In this document: positions 1-8,261 of the stretch, piece after piece
How positions within the stretch are numbered: the first letter of the stretch is position 1
How the letters are laid out: every line of letters starts with the position of its first letter
Assembly: GCF_002979555.1 (NCBI RefSeq)
Contig: NZ_PCOZ01000002.1
Location: 248,001 to 312,000 of the forward strand
DNA from: Pseudomonas sp. MYb60
GTDB taxonomy: Bacteria > Pseudomonadota > Gammaproteobacteria > Pseudomonadales > Pseudomonadaceae
Direction of reading: 5' to 3'
DNA: 64,000 nt
The notes under the pieces: generated by a model
The model's input: only the letters and a program-made list of their open reading frames with translations
Database searches by the model: none
Told to the model about the DNA's origin: nothing
Program-made: the position numbers and the translations under genes

Positions 1-410
1 GCAAGGCCACCTACCTGCCGGTGCTCAGCGCCTGGCCACGGACCAAGATGGTGTTCCAGCGCGTGCGGCCCGGCGAAAAGCTGCGGCCCAATCGCTTCCG
101 GATCCTGGAGCCGCGCATCAACCTCGGCCAACAACGCGCGGTGTGGGCACTGAACCTGGTATTGCTGCCCTTGGTAGGCTTCGATGAAACTGGCGGGCGC
201 CTGGGCATGGGCGGAGGATTCTACGACCGTAGCCTCGCCTATCTCGCCCGGCGCCAGAACTGGCGCGCACCGACGCTGCTGGGCCTGGCCCATGAATGTC
301 AGAAGGTCGAACGCCTGACGCAGGCAAGTTGGGATGTGCCGCTGGCTGGCACGGTGACGGACAAAAGATGGTATATCGCAGAGGCACCACTGGAGTCAGC
401 AGTGCCTTGA
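1..410 (+). CDS. ygfA: 5-formyltetrahydrofolate cyclo-ligase, 3' part (5' end outside window)
   Basis: This is the C-terminal part of the enzyme that converts 5-formyl-THF to 5,10-methenyl-THF with ATP, recycling folate in the cytoplasm. The frame is already open at position 3, with no plausible start, so the gene begins upstream of the window. The family signature GMGGGFYDR lies about two thirds of the way through the visible part and forms the nucleotide/folate site. The ending with a short hydrophobic LAGTVTD-like strand also fits the family. In gammaproteobacteria the 6S RNA gene usually lies just upstream, outside this window. A tiny convergent gene follows. Confidence 0.9.
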   Translation, partial: KATYLPVLSAWPRTKMVFQRVRPGEKLRPNRFRILEPRINLGQQRAVWALNLVLLPLVGFDETGGRLGMGGGFYDRSLAYLARRQNWRAPTLLGLAHECQKVERLTQASWDVPLAGTVTDKRWYIAEAPLESAVP

Positions 411-417
411 GGAAGGG

Positions 418-567
418 TCAGCGCTTGAACGGTTGCGGCTGTTGCTGAGTCAACTCGATGGGCGCATCGGTCTTGTTCGACCACAAGCTTTGCGCATACC
501 CGGTGGTCACGACGCCCAGACCAAACAAAATCACCAAAATCCATAGTAAATCCGGTTTACGTTGCAT
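418..567 (-). CDS. small conserved single-pass membrane protein, 49 aa
   Basis: The short frame encodes a basic N-terminus (MQRKPD), one hydrophobic segment at about residues 8-26, and a polar Gln/Pro-rich tail ending in FKR. This fits an inner-membrane or signal-anchored small protein. I recognise it only as a gene that follows ygfA in Pseudomonas; no function is known to me. It runs convergently to ygfA with 7 bp between the stop codons. It is easily missed because of its size; its regular membrane-protein composition is the main support. Confidence 0.6.
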   Translation of the reverse strand: MQRKPDLLWILVILFGLGVVTTGYAQSLWSNKTDAPIELTQQQPQPFKR

Positions 568-761
568 CGATTGCCCCCCTTCAGGCACCTCGTACACGAT
601 GACAACAACGTTCCAAAGTAGTCCGTTGCAGCGGCGTCAAGCTTAAAAGCCGGCATTCTGCGGTAACGTGAACCAACACGCAAACCTTGGCGCCAACCGA
701 CTGTCGGTTTGTCATTAAATTGCCCGACAACTTGCCCAATCCCATTTTCAGGAGCGCAAAA

Positions 762-1211
762 ATGGCCTATTGGCTGATGAAATCCGAGCCCGACGAGCTC
801 TCGATCAAGGGCTTGGAAAAGCTCGGCGAGGCCCGTTGGGACGGGGTACGCAACTATCAGGCGCGCAACTTCCTGCGCGCCATGGCCGAGGGTGACACGT
901 TCTTCTTCTACCACTCCAGTTGCCCGGAGCCGGGGATTGCCGGCATCGGCAAAATCATCAAGGCGGCGTATCCAGACCCCACCGCACTCGATCCGCAAAG
1001 TCACTATTTCGATGCCAAGGCCAGCACGGAAAAAAACCCGTGGAGCGCTATCGACGTGGCCCACGTCGAGACGTTTCCCCGCGTGCTGGGCCTTGGCTAT
1101 CTAAAGCAGCAAGCCGCCCTTGCCGAACTGCCGCTGGTGCAAAAAGGCAGCCGGCTATCGGTAATGCCGGTGACCGCCGAGCAATGGGTGGCGGTCCTCG
1201 GGTTGCGCTGA
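762..1211 (+). CDS. EVE domain-containing protein
   Basis: This 149-aa protein begins MAYWLMKSEPDE, the usual opening of bacterial EVE-domain proteins, which resemble the PUA/YTH fold and are thought to bind modified nucleobases in RNA or DNA. Conserved elements are the WDGVRNYQARN block at about residues 28-38 and the FYHSS strand at about 49-53. The start at 762 is preceded by a good Shine-Dalgarno sequence (CAGGAGC); an in-frame upstream start at 687 would add a non-conserved extension. It probably forms a single-gene unit and converges on the FliL-like gene. Confidence 0.85.
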   Translation: MAYWLMKSEPDELSIKGLEKLGEARWDGVRNYQARNFLRAMAEGDTFFFYHSSCPEPGIAGIGKIIKAAYPDPTALDPQSHYFDAKASTEKNPWSAIDVAHVETFPRVLGLGYLKQQAALAELPLVQKGSRLSVMPVTAEQWVAVLGLR

Positions 1212-1215
1212 GGCG

Positions 1216-1623
1216 TTACTGGATGATGAGGTTGTTGAACAACAGGTCTTCCACCACCGGCTTGCCGGTCTCGTCGTTCATCACTTGCTGAGTCTGCTTC
1301 AGGGCTTCCTGACGCAACTTCTCTTTGCCTTCCACGGTGCTCATGGTCTCGTTGGTCTGTTGGGTAAACAGCGCCACCAATTGGTTGCGGATCAACGCGT
1401 CATTGGCTTTGACCGCGGCGGCGGCTTCGGTGCCGGTCACGCGCAGGGCGATGTCGGCCTTGTAGACCTTGAGCTTGGCCGTGCCATCCAGGCCATAGTT
1501 GCCCACGAACGGCGGGCTCAGGCTGATATAGCTGACTTTCGGCGCCTCGCCCTCTTTGGCTTCTTCGGCCTGGGCTGCCATCGGCAAGGTCAGGGCCAGC
1601 ATCAACAGGATCCACGCTTTCAC
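1216..1623 (-). CDS. FliL-like periplasmic/membrane protein
   Basis: This 135-aa protein starts with a clear signal peptide (MKAWILLMLALTLPMAAQA). A charged linker and a single FliL-like domain follow, with the pattern YISLSPPFVGNYG and a C-terminal VEDLLFNNLIIQ. True FliL stabilises the flagellar stator at the membrane. This gene is not in a flagellar operon and has a cleavable-looking signal instead of the usual N-terminal anchor, so the name reflects family similarity and not a proven flagellar role. It converges on the EVE gene with 4 bp between the stops. Confidence 0.75.
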   Translation of the reverse strand: MKAWILLMLALTLPMAAQAEEAKEGEAPKVSYISLSPPFVGNYGLDGTAKLKVYKADIALRVTGTEAAAAVKANDALIRNQLVALFTQQTNETMSTVEGKEKLRQEALKQTQQVMNDETGKPVVEDLLFNNLIIQ

Positions 1624-1772
1624 AATTCATTCCTCACATTCGGTGGCAGGTAGCATAACGCTAGCCAGGCAGAGCACAAGCTTATGGCGACTTATCAGGC
1701 CCGGGCATGCTCGTTGACCCACCCGGTTACCCTCCTACACTTATCGGCCACGACCCCCAAAGGAATAGTCCG

Positions 1773-2750
1773 ATGAAAGCTGTGCTGTGCAAAGCCTTCG
1801 GCCCCGCCGAAAACCTCGTGCTGGAAGATGTCGAAAGCCCGGCGATCAAGAAGAACGAAATCCTGCTGGACGTGCACGCCGCCGGGGTCAATTTCCCGGA
1901 CACCCTGATCATCGAAGGCAAGTACCAGTTCAAGCCGCCATTTCCGTTCTCGCCGGGTGGCGAGGCGGCGGGTGTGGTCCGTGAAGTCGGGGAAAAGGTC
2001 AGCCACCTCAAGGTCGGCGACCGCGTCATGGCGCTGACCGGCTGGGGCAGCTTTGCCGAACAGGTCGCGGTGCCGGGCTACAACGTACTGCCGATCCCGC
2101 CAAGCATGGACTTCACCACCGCCGCAGCCTTCAGCATGACTTACGGCACCTCGATGCACGCGCTGAAACAACGCGCCCATCTGCAACCCGGCGAAACCCT
2201 GTTGGTGCTTGGCGCCTCGGGCGGCGTGGGCCTGGCCGCCGTGGAAATCGGCAAGGCCATGGGGGCCCGCGTGATCGCCGCGGCGAGCAGCGCCGACAAA
2301 CTCGCCGTGGCCAAGGCCGCAGGCGCCGATGAGTTGATCAACTACAGCGAAACCAGCCTGAAGGATGAGGTCAAGCGCCTCACCGACGGCAACGGCGCCG
2401 ATGTGATCTACGACCCGGTGGGCGGCGACCTGTTTGACCAGGCCATCCGCAGCATCGCCTGGAATGGCCGCCTGCTGGTGGTGGGGTTCGCCAGCGGGCG
2501 CATTCCGGAGCTGCCGGTGAACCTCGCGCTGCTCAAGGGCGCGGCGGTGGTCGGCGTGTTCTGGGGCTCGTTTGCCCAGCGCCAGCCGCAGGATAACGCG
2601 GCGAATTTCCAGCAGTTGTTCGGGTGGTTTGCCGAGGGCCGGTTGAAACCGCTGGTGTCGCAGGTGTATCCACTGGACCAGGCGGCCCAGGCGATCAACG
2701 ATCTGGTGCAGCGCAAGGCTGTCGGTAAAGTGGTCGTCCAGACTCGATAA
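1773..2750 (+). CDS. NADPH:quinone oxidoreductase family (zinc-independent MDR)
   Basis: This 325-aa medium-chain dehydrogenase/reductase of the QOR type reduces quinones or related enones with NADPH in the cytosol. The N-terminal GroES-like domain spans about residues 1-120. The Rossmann domain carries the glycine motif LGASGGVGLAAVEIGKA at about 145-161 and lacks the structural-zinc cysteine cluster of alcohol dehydrogenases. The ATG at 1773 is preceded by AAGGAAT, and the next domain feature begins directly (MKAVLCKAFG), so the longer frame from 1707 is not used. The physiological substrate cannot be told from sequence. Confidence 0.85.
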   Translation: MKAVLCKAFGPAENLVLEDVESPAIKKNEILLDVHAAGVNFPDTLIIEGKYQFKPPFPFSPGGEAAGVVREVGEKVSHLKVGDRVMALTGWGSFAEQVAVPGYNVLPIPPSMDFTTAAAFSMTYGTSMHALKQRAHLQPGETLLVLGASGGVGLAAVEIGKAMGARVIAAASSADKLAVAKAAGADELINYSETSLKDEVKRLTDGNGADVIYDPVGGDLFDQAIRSIAWNGRLLVVGFASGRIPELPVNLALLKGAAVVGVFWGSFAQRQPQDNAANFQQLFGWFAEGRLKPLVSQVYPLDQAAQAINDLVQRKAVGKVVVQTR

Positions 2751-2769
2751 AAAATTTGAAACAGGGTCA

Positions 2770-2800
2770 ATGTGGGAGGGGGCAAGCCCCCTTCCACATT
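2770..2800. repeat. REP element, single
   Basis: A GTGGGAGGGGGC core is followed by its imperfect complement (GCAAGCCCCC TTCCACA), forming a hairpin typical of the fluorescens-group REP family. It lies just after the oxidoreductase stop and may also act as an mRNA 3' stabiliser or terminator. Confidence 0.8.
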
Positions 2801-2874
2801 TTGATCTCCGGTGTTCGTAAGGGAACATTCATTAGCGCTCATTTCTTGTTGTTTGCAGATAAGAGGCAATGCTA

Positions 2875-2890
2875 TTTTCGGTAACGAAAC
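2875..2890. promoter_or_regulatory. candidate GlpR-type operator upstream of glpT
   Basis: An inverted repeat TTTCG-GTAA-CGAAA lies about 48 bp before the glpT start. DeoR-family regulators such as GlpR bind TTTCG/CGAAA-like palindromes and control glycerol-3-phosphate genes in Pseudomonas. The palindrome is seen directly; its assignment to GlpR is inference. Confidence 0.4.
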
Positions 2891-2937
2891 TGTAACATTC
2901 GCATCCGCAGTCAAAACAAGAAATCTGGAGCTCTTGA

Positions 2938-4275
2938 ATGTTTGCTTTCTTTCGTCCTGCCGCACATCAGGCGCCCCTGCCTGAAGAAAAAATAGACAGT
3001 ACCTACCGACGCCTGCGCTGGCAGATCTTCGCCGGTATTTTCTTTGGCTACGCAGGCTACTACCTGCTGCGCAAAAACTTCTCCCTGGCCATGCCCTACC
3101 TGATCGACGAGGGTTACACCCGTGGTGAACTGGGCCTGGCGATGTCGGCCATCGCGATTGCCTACGGCCTGTCCAAGTTCCTCATGGGCCTAGTGTCCGA
3201 CCGCTCCAACCCGCGCTACTTCCTGCCCTTCGGCCTGCTGGTTTCAGCCGGTGTGATGTTCATTTTCGGTTTCGCACCTTGGGCGACGTCCAGCGTGACC
3301 ATGATGTTCATTTTGCTGTTCATCAACGGCTGGGCCCAAGGCATGGGCTGGCCGCCAAGTGGGCGGACCATGGTGCACTGGTGGTCGCAGAAGGAACGCG
3401 GCGGCGTGGTGTCGGTGTGGAACGTGGCGCATAACGTCGGCGGTGGCCTGATCGGCCCGCTGTTCCTGCTGGGCATGGCCTGGTTCAACGACTGGCACGC
3501 AGCGTTCTACGTCCCGGCCACCGTGGCCCTGCTGGTGGCGGCATTTGCCTTCATCACCATGCGCGACACCCCGCAATCGGTGGGCCTGCCGCCTATCGAG
3601 AAGTACAAGAACGACTACCCGGAAGGCTACGACGCCAGCCACGAAGACGAATTCAGCGCCAGGGAAATCTTCGTCAAGTACGTGCTGCGCAACAAGATGC
3701 TGTGGTACATCGCCTTCGCCAACGTGTTCGTCTACCTGTTGCGCTACGGCGTGCTGGACTGGGCACCGACCTACCTGAAAGAAGCCAAGCACTTCACCGT
3801 CGACAAATCGTCGTGGGCGTACTTCTTCTACGAGTGGGCGGGCATTCCAGGCACCCTGCTGTGCGGCTGGATGTCGGACAAGATCTTCCGCGGCAACCGT
3901 GGCCTCACCGGCATTGTGTTCATGGCGCTGGTGACCGTGGCGACCCTGGTGTACTGGCTCAACCCGCCAGGCAACCCGATGGTCGACATGATCGCGCTGG
4001 TGTCCATCGGCTTCCTGATCTACGGCCCGGTCATGCTGATCGGCCTGCAGGCACTGGAACTGGCGCCGAAGAAAGCCGCCGGCACGGCCGCGGGCTTCAC
4101 GGGCCTGTTTGGTTACCTGGGCGGTTCGGTGGCGGCGAGTGCAGCCATGGGCTACACCGTGGACCACTTCGGCTGGGACGGTGGCTTCGTGCTGCTGATC
4201 GGCGCGTGCGTGTTGGCCATCGCGTTCCTGATCCCTACGCTATGGCACACCAACAGCGTCAGTTCGGCGCGTTAA
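2938..4275 (+). CDS. glpT: glycerol-3-phosphate transporter GlpT
   Basis: This 445-aa major facilitator (organophosphate:phosphate antiporter) imports sn-glycerol-3-phosphate into the cytoplasm in exchange for phosphate. About 12 membrane segments are visible. Family landmarks are the YRRLRWQIF...[17 protein letters not shown] block with the substrate-binding arginine, the loop with SDRSNPRYF, and [14 protein letters not shown] in helix 4. The length matches the family (about 450 aa). No glpF, glpK, glpR or glpD adjoins it, so it stands alone here. Its stop overlaps the convergent chaC stop by 3 bp. Confidence 0.95.
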   Translation: MFAFFRPAAHQAPLPEEKIDSTYRRLRWQIFAGIFFGYAGYYLLRKNFSLAMPYLIDEGYTRGELGLAMSAIAIAYGLSKFLMGLVSDRSNPRYFLPFGLLVSAGVMFIFGFAPWATSSVTMMFILLFINGWAQGMGWPPSGRTMVHWWSQKERGGVVSVWNVAHNVGGGLIGPLFLLGMAWFNDWHAAFYVPATVALLVAAFAFITMRDTPQSVGLPPIEKYKNDYPEGYDASHEDEFSAREIFVKYVLRNKMLWYIAFANVFVYLLRYGVLDWAPTYLKEAKHFTVDKSSWAYFFYEWAGIPGTLLCGWMSDKIFRGNRGLTGIVFMALVTVATLVYWLNPPGNPMVDMIALVSIGFLIYGPVMLIGLQALELAPKKAAGTAAGFTGLFGYLGGSVAASAAMGYTVDHFGWDGGFVLLIGACVLAIAFLIPTLWHTNSVSSAR

Positions 4276-4925
4276 CCGCCTGAACAGTCCTTCGCACAAC
4301 GCTTGAGCCGCGCCTCCAGGTTTTTATCTGGCATGGCGTGGCTACGCAGGGCGTTGACGGTCTGCTCGACATAATCGCGCGTAGTGCCGTAGCGCCCGCA
4401 AGCGCTTTCCAGCACGTGGTTCAGGATGGCGTCGGGAAGATTCCCCGCATAACTGGGCAAGTGCCGCTCCAATACAAACCCCAAGGCCTGCACCTGAGTG
4501 CCATCTTCAAGACGGCAACTGAGCCAGTGTGGCCGATACGAGGGGTAAGGCATTTCGCGGCACCACAACGCGTAGAGCGAAGCCTCCAGCTGATCTTCCG
4601 GCAGACGGTAGGCAAACCCGCTGCAGGAGCCACCGCGATCCAGGCCAAAAACCAACCCCGGCAACTCCGGCGTGCCCCGATGCTCGTGGGACCACAGGTA
4701 CAACCCTCGGTGATAGCCGTGGACCCGCGCCCGCACCCGCTGCGTCGAAGAACACTCCGGGCGCCAGATCAATGATCCGTAGGCAAACAGCCAGACCGGC
4801 CCACCCTTGTGCCGACCCATGGTGGCCTGCATCGAGCTCATCAATTGTTCGTGAGTGAGTTGCGGGCCTAGATCGAGCCGCGGAGGGTAAGCCAATTGCA
4901 TAAGATCGGATTCAATAACGGTCAT
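4272..4925 (-). CDS. chaC: gamma-glutamylcyclotransferase, ChaC family
   Basis: This 217-aa cytosolic enzyme cleaves glutathione to 5-oxoproline and Cys-Gly. The signature [12 protein letters not shown] is the substrate-binding YGSL loop at about residues 46-57. The catalytic glutamate is expected in the middle of the domain. The following [26 protein letters not shown] region matches ChaC. I use the ATG at 4925 ([10 protein letters not shown]); the frame is open to 5003, but that extension is Cys/Thr-rich and unlike the family. It is convergent with glpT. Confidence 0.88.
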   Translation of the reverse strand: MTVIESDLMQLAYPPRLDLGPQLTHEQLMSSMQATMGRHKGGPVWLFAYGSLIWRPECSSTQRVRARVHGYHRGLYLWSHEHRGTPELPGLVFGLDRGGSCSGFAYRLPEDQLEASLYALWCREMPYPSYRPHWLSCRLEDGTQVQALGFVLERHLPSYAGNLPDAILNHVLESACGRYGTTRDYVEQTVNALRSHAMPDKNLEARLKRCAKDCSGG

Positions 4926-5195
4926 GGCAGATCGCTGAGGTCTCCTGTGTGTCTGCGGGAAACTGGTACAGGTTGCGTGTAACTCTAGCGTAATGGAACA
5001 CACTGCTGCGCCTGAATTAAATACCTTAAAAGCATAAGTAAAAGTATAAGCCTGGCCCCCGTTCGTCAGGATTTACCCTGCCAACCCCGTTACCTTCAGC
5101 CCTGGTTCAGCCTGGGCACGCCGCTCGACGTCAAAATGGCGCGTACACCACGACCCACTTAGCCGCCCGTCAAACCGACTATCGAGGTCGCACCC

Positions 5196-5678
5196 ATGAA
5201 GACATTTCGCCTGCCTGGCCTGTTGTTCCTGGCCCAGGCCACCACAGCGCTGGCAAACGAAGCGCCAGGGGGCACAGAGGACAAAGGCTTCTGGTACGCC
5301 CAGACCAGCGTGTACACCCGGCACTTTTCGCCCGACCCGGCACACAACAACAATCAGGACCTGATCGGCCTGGAGCGCAATGACGCCTCAGGCTGGGTGT
5401 ATGGCGGGGCGACGTTTCGCAATTCATTCAGCCAACGTTCGTACTATGCCTATGCGGGCAAGCGCTACGACATGACGGACTACCCGGTGTACCTGAAGCT
5501 GACCGGCGGGGCGATCCAGGGTTATCGCGGAAAGTACCGCGACAAAATCCCGTTGAATCGCTTCGGCGTGGCGCCGGTAATCATTCCGTCAGTGGGCACC
5601 CATTACGGGCCGGTAGCGGCGGAACTGGTATTGCTGGGGTTCAATGCAGCGATGGTGACGACGGGCGTGCGGTTCTAA
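5196..5678 (+). CDS. PagP-like outer-membrane beta-barrel protein (lipid A palmitoyltransferase-like)
   Basis: This 160-aa precursor has a signal peptide (residues 1-20, ending ATTALA). The mature protein of about 140 aa consists of alternating aromatic beta-strands and ends in a terminal phenylalanine (TTGVRF), as expected for an outer-membrane barrel. Similar Pseudomonas proteins are regarded as divergent PagP enzymes that transfer palmitate from phospholipids to lipid A. His43 (YTRHFSP) and Asn76-Ser77 (RNSFSQ) are candidates for the catalytic positions; the Asp of the enteric Asp-Ser pair appears to be Asn here. Some annotations call this family an sn-glycerol-3-phosphate transporter, which the barrel features do not support. 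It is a single-gene unit. Confidence 0.6.
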   Translation: MKTFRLPGLLFLAQATTALANEAPGGTEDKGFWYAQTSVYTRHFSPDPAHNNNQDLIGLERNDASGWVYGGATFRNSFSQRSYYAYAGKRYDMTDYPVYLKLTGGAIQGYRGKYRDKIPLNRFGVAPVIIPSVGTHYGPVAAELVLLGFNAAMVTTGVRF

Positions 5679-5710
5679 CCCTGACATGGTTCTGAGTGAG
5701 CACAATCCAA

Positions 5711-5740
5711 ATGTGGGAGGGGGCAAGCCCCCTGCCACAC
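5711..5740. repeat. REP element, single
   Basis: A GTGGGAGGGGGC core is followed by GCAAGCCCCC TGCCACAC, the same family as the REP near 2.8 kb. It lies between the convergent PagP-like gene and the reductase gene. Confidence 0.8.
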
Positions 5741-5767
5741 AAGCCCCGCTCCACGATAGGGTCAGTG

Positions 5768-6736
5768 TCAGGGCCGTGGGGCGTAGGCAAACACGTCAGC
5801 ACGCATCTGGTGCGCATCCATGCCAGCGTCCACCAAGGCATCCAGCGTGCCGTAGATCATCGCCGGCGACCCGCTGGCGTAAACATGCACGGCCTTGAGG
5901 TCGCTGATGTCTTCGCACACCGCTTCATGCAGCAGCCCGCAACGGCCTTCCCAGCCACACAGGTCGCTGACGACCTTGTGCAGGAACAGGTTGGGCAGTT
6001 GCTTCCATTGCTCCCAGTGCTCGATGGCGTAGAAATCTTCCGGACGACGCACGCCCCAGTACAGGTGCACCGGATGCTTGAAGCCGGAGGCGCGGCAATG
6101 TTCGATCAGGCTGTGCATCTGCGCCATGCCGGTGCCGGCAGCGATGAGTACCAGCGGCCCCTCGGGCAGCTCGGCCAGGTGGGTGTCGCCAAACGGCAGC
6201 TCGACGCGCGCCATCTGGTTACGCTGCAACTGCTCCAGCAGGCTGCGGGCGCTGTCTTCGCGGGCCAGTACGTGCAGTTCCAACTCGCGCCCGGCGTGGG
6301 GCGCGGACGCCAGGGAAAACGCTGACTTCTCGCCGTTCTCCCGCTCGATCATCAGGTATTGCCCGGCGTGGTAACGCACGGCCTTGCCCGCTGGCGCGCG
6401 TAAACGCACGCGCCACACGTCGCCGCCGACGTCCACACACTCGCTCAATTGGCACGACAACTTGCGCAACGGCAACTCTCCCGGCGCCAACACGCCATCC
6501 CACAGCACTACGCAATCTTCCAGCGGCTCGGCAATGCACGTGTAGAACTCACCGTGGTCACGCACTTCACCGGCTTGCTGCACCCGGCCTTCCACCAACA
6601 GCGCGGCGCACACATGGCAGACCCCGTTGCGGCAGGCCTGAGGGCATTCATAGCCCAGGCGACGCGCCCCTTCAAGGATTCGCTCGCCAGGGACCAGCTC
6701 CAGCACGGCGCCGGACGGTTGCAGGGTTACACGCAT
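5768..6736 (-). CDS. NAD(P)H flavin/ferredoxin-type reductase with N-terminal 2Fe-2S domain
   Basis: This 322-aa electron-transfer protein has three domains in order. A plant-type 2Fe-2S ferredoxin (about residues 1-85) has ligands in ECPQACRNGVCHVC plus a later cysteine in YTCIAEP. An FAD-binding barrel follows (about 95-190, motif YHAGQYLMIE and SAFSLAS). The last domain binds NAD (about 200-320, motif LIAAGTGMAQMHSLIE, and the terminal DVFAY). It is often labelled CDP-6-deoxy-delta-3,4-glucoseen reductase by distant similarity, but no sugar genes are nearby. Its ATG overlaps the ubiD stop (TGATG), so the two are co-translated. A role in supplying reduced flavin for the UbiX/UbiD system is plausible, as fre neighbours ubiD in E. 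coli. Confidence 0.85.
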   Translation of the reverse strand: MRVTLQPSGAVLELVPGERILEGARRLGYECPQACRNGVCHVCAALLVEGRVQQAGEVRDHGEFYTCIAEPLEDCVVLWDGVLAPGELPLRKLSCQLSECVDVGGDVWRVRLRAPAGKAVRYHAGQYLMIERENGEKSAFSLASAPHAGRELELHVLAREDSARSLLEQLQRNQMARVELPFGDTHLAELPEGPLVLIAAGTGMAQMHSLIEHCRASGFKHPVHLYWGVRRPEDFYAIEHWEQWKQLPNLFLHKVVSDLCGWEGRCGLLHEAVCEDISDLKAVHVYASGSPAMIYGTLDALVDAGMDAHQMRADVFAYAPRP

Positions 6737-8202
6737 CAATCTATTCCCAATTCTTTCCAGATCGCATCGACACGTGCGGTGATGGCTTCATCCTTGACGA
6801 TCACCCGGCCCCACTCTCGCGTGGTTTCACCCGGCCATTTGTGCGTGGCGTCCAGGCCCATCTTCGAACCCAGGCCCGACACCGGCGAGGCGAAGTCGAG
6901 GTAGTCGATCGGCGTGTTGTCGATCATCACCGTGTCGCGCTTGGGGTCCATGCGCGTGGTGATGGCCCAGATCACGTCGTTCCAGTCGCGGGCATTGATG
7001 TCGTCGTCGGTGACAATAACGAACTTGGTGTACATGAACTGTCGCAAAAACGACCACACACCCAGCATGACCCGCTTGGCGTGGCCCGGGTACGACTTCT
7101 TCATGGTCACGATGGCCATGCGGTACGAGCAGCCCTCGGGCGGCAGGTAGAAGTCGGTGATTTCCGGGAACTGCTTTTGCAGGATCGGCACGAACACTTC
7201 GTTGAGCGCCACGCCAAGGATCGCCGGCTCATCCGGCGGACGGCCGGTGTAGGTGCTGTGGTAGATCGGTTTGATACGGTGGGTGATGCGCTCGACGGTG
7301 AACACCGGGAAACTGTCGACTTCGTTGTAATAACCGGTGTGGTCGCCGTAAGGACCTTCATCGGCCATTTCACCTGGGTGAATCACGCCTTCGAGGATGA
7401 TCTCGGCGGTGGCCGGCACTTGCAGGTCGTTGCCACGGCACTTCACCAGCTCGGTACGGTTACCGCGCAACAGACCGGCGAAGGCGTATTCGGACAGGCT
7501 GTCGGGCACCGGGGTGACCGCGCCGAGGATGGTCGCCGGGTCTGCGCCCAGTGCCACGGAGACCGGGAACGGCTGGCCGGGGTGTTTTTCGCACCACTCG
7601 CGGTAATCCAGCGCACCGCCACGGTGGCTCAGCCAGCGCATGATCACCTTGTTGCGGCCGATCACTTGCTGGCGGTAGATACCGAGGTTCTGACGGTCCT
7701 TGTTCGGGCCTTTTGTGACGGTCAGGCCCCAGGTGATCAGCGGGCCGACGTCGCCGGGCCAGCAGGTCTGCACCGGAAGCATGGCCAGGTCGACGTCATC
7801 GCCTTCGATGACCACTTCCTGGCACACCGCGTCCTTGACCACTTTTGGCGCCATGGCAATGATCTTGCGGAAGATCGGCAGCTTCGACCACGCATCCTTC
7901 AAGCCCTTCGGCGGCTCGGGCTCCTTGAGGAACGCCAGCAGCTTGCCGATCTCGCGCAGCTCGCTGACCGACTCGGCGCCCATGCCAAACGCCACGCGCT
8001 CAGGCGTGCCGAACAGGTTGCCGAGCACCGGAATGTCATAGCCGGTCGGGTTCTCGAACAGCAGCGCCGGGCCCTTGTTGCGCAAGGTACGGTCGCAAAT
8101 CTCAGTCATTTCCAGTACCGGGGAAATCGGCATCTGGATACGTTTCAACTCTCCGCGCTGCTCAAGTTGCTGCACGAAATCCCGAAGATCCTTGAATTTC
8201 AT
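6736..8202 (-). CDS. ubiD: 4-hydroxy-3-polyprenylbenzoate decarboxylase UbiD
   Basis: This 488-aa cytosolic enzyme decarboxylates 3-polyprenyl-4-hydroxybenzoate in ubiquinone synthesis, using the prenylated FMN made by UbiX. The start [11 protein letters not shown] matches the family; four further upstream residues are possible but not conserved. Landmarks are the N-terminal [19 protein letters not shown] block, the central [16 protein letters not shown] region, the [12 protein letters not shown] cofactor-site loop and the C-terminal THKWPGE. The length equals that of Pseudomonas UbiD. It is followed, with a 1-nt stop/start overlap, by the flavin reductase gene. Confidence 0.96.
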   Translation of the reverse strand: MKFKDLRDFVQQLEQRGELKRIQMPISPVLEMTEICDRTLRNKGPALLFENPTGYDIPVLGNLFGTPERVAFGMGAESVSELREIGKLLAFLKEPEPPKGLKDAWSKLPIFRKIIAMAPKVVKDAVCQEVVIEGDDVDLAMLPVQTCWPGDVGPLITWGLTVTKGPNKDRQNLGIYRQQVIGRNKVIMRWLSHRGGALDYREWCEKHPGQPFPVSVALGADPATILGAVTPVPDSLSEYAFAGLLRGNRTELVKCRGNDLQVPATAEIILEGVIHPGEMADEGPYGDHTGYYNEVDSFPVFTVERITHRIKPIYHSTYTGRPPDEPAILGVALNEVFVPILQKQFPEITDFYLPPEGCSYRMAIVTMKKSYPGHAKRVMLGVWSFLRQFMYTKFVIVTDDDINARDWNDVIWAITTRMDPKRDTVMIDNTPIDYLDFASPVSGLGSKMGLDATHKWPGETTREWGRVIVKDEAITARVDAIWKELGID

Positions 8203-8261
8203 TAACCATGCCACCCGTAAAATAGGCGTACATCCTACCTGCTCTGCGTGCCGCTGGCAGC

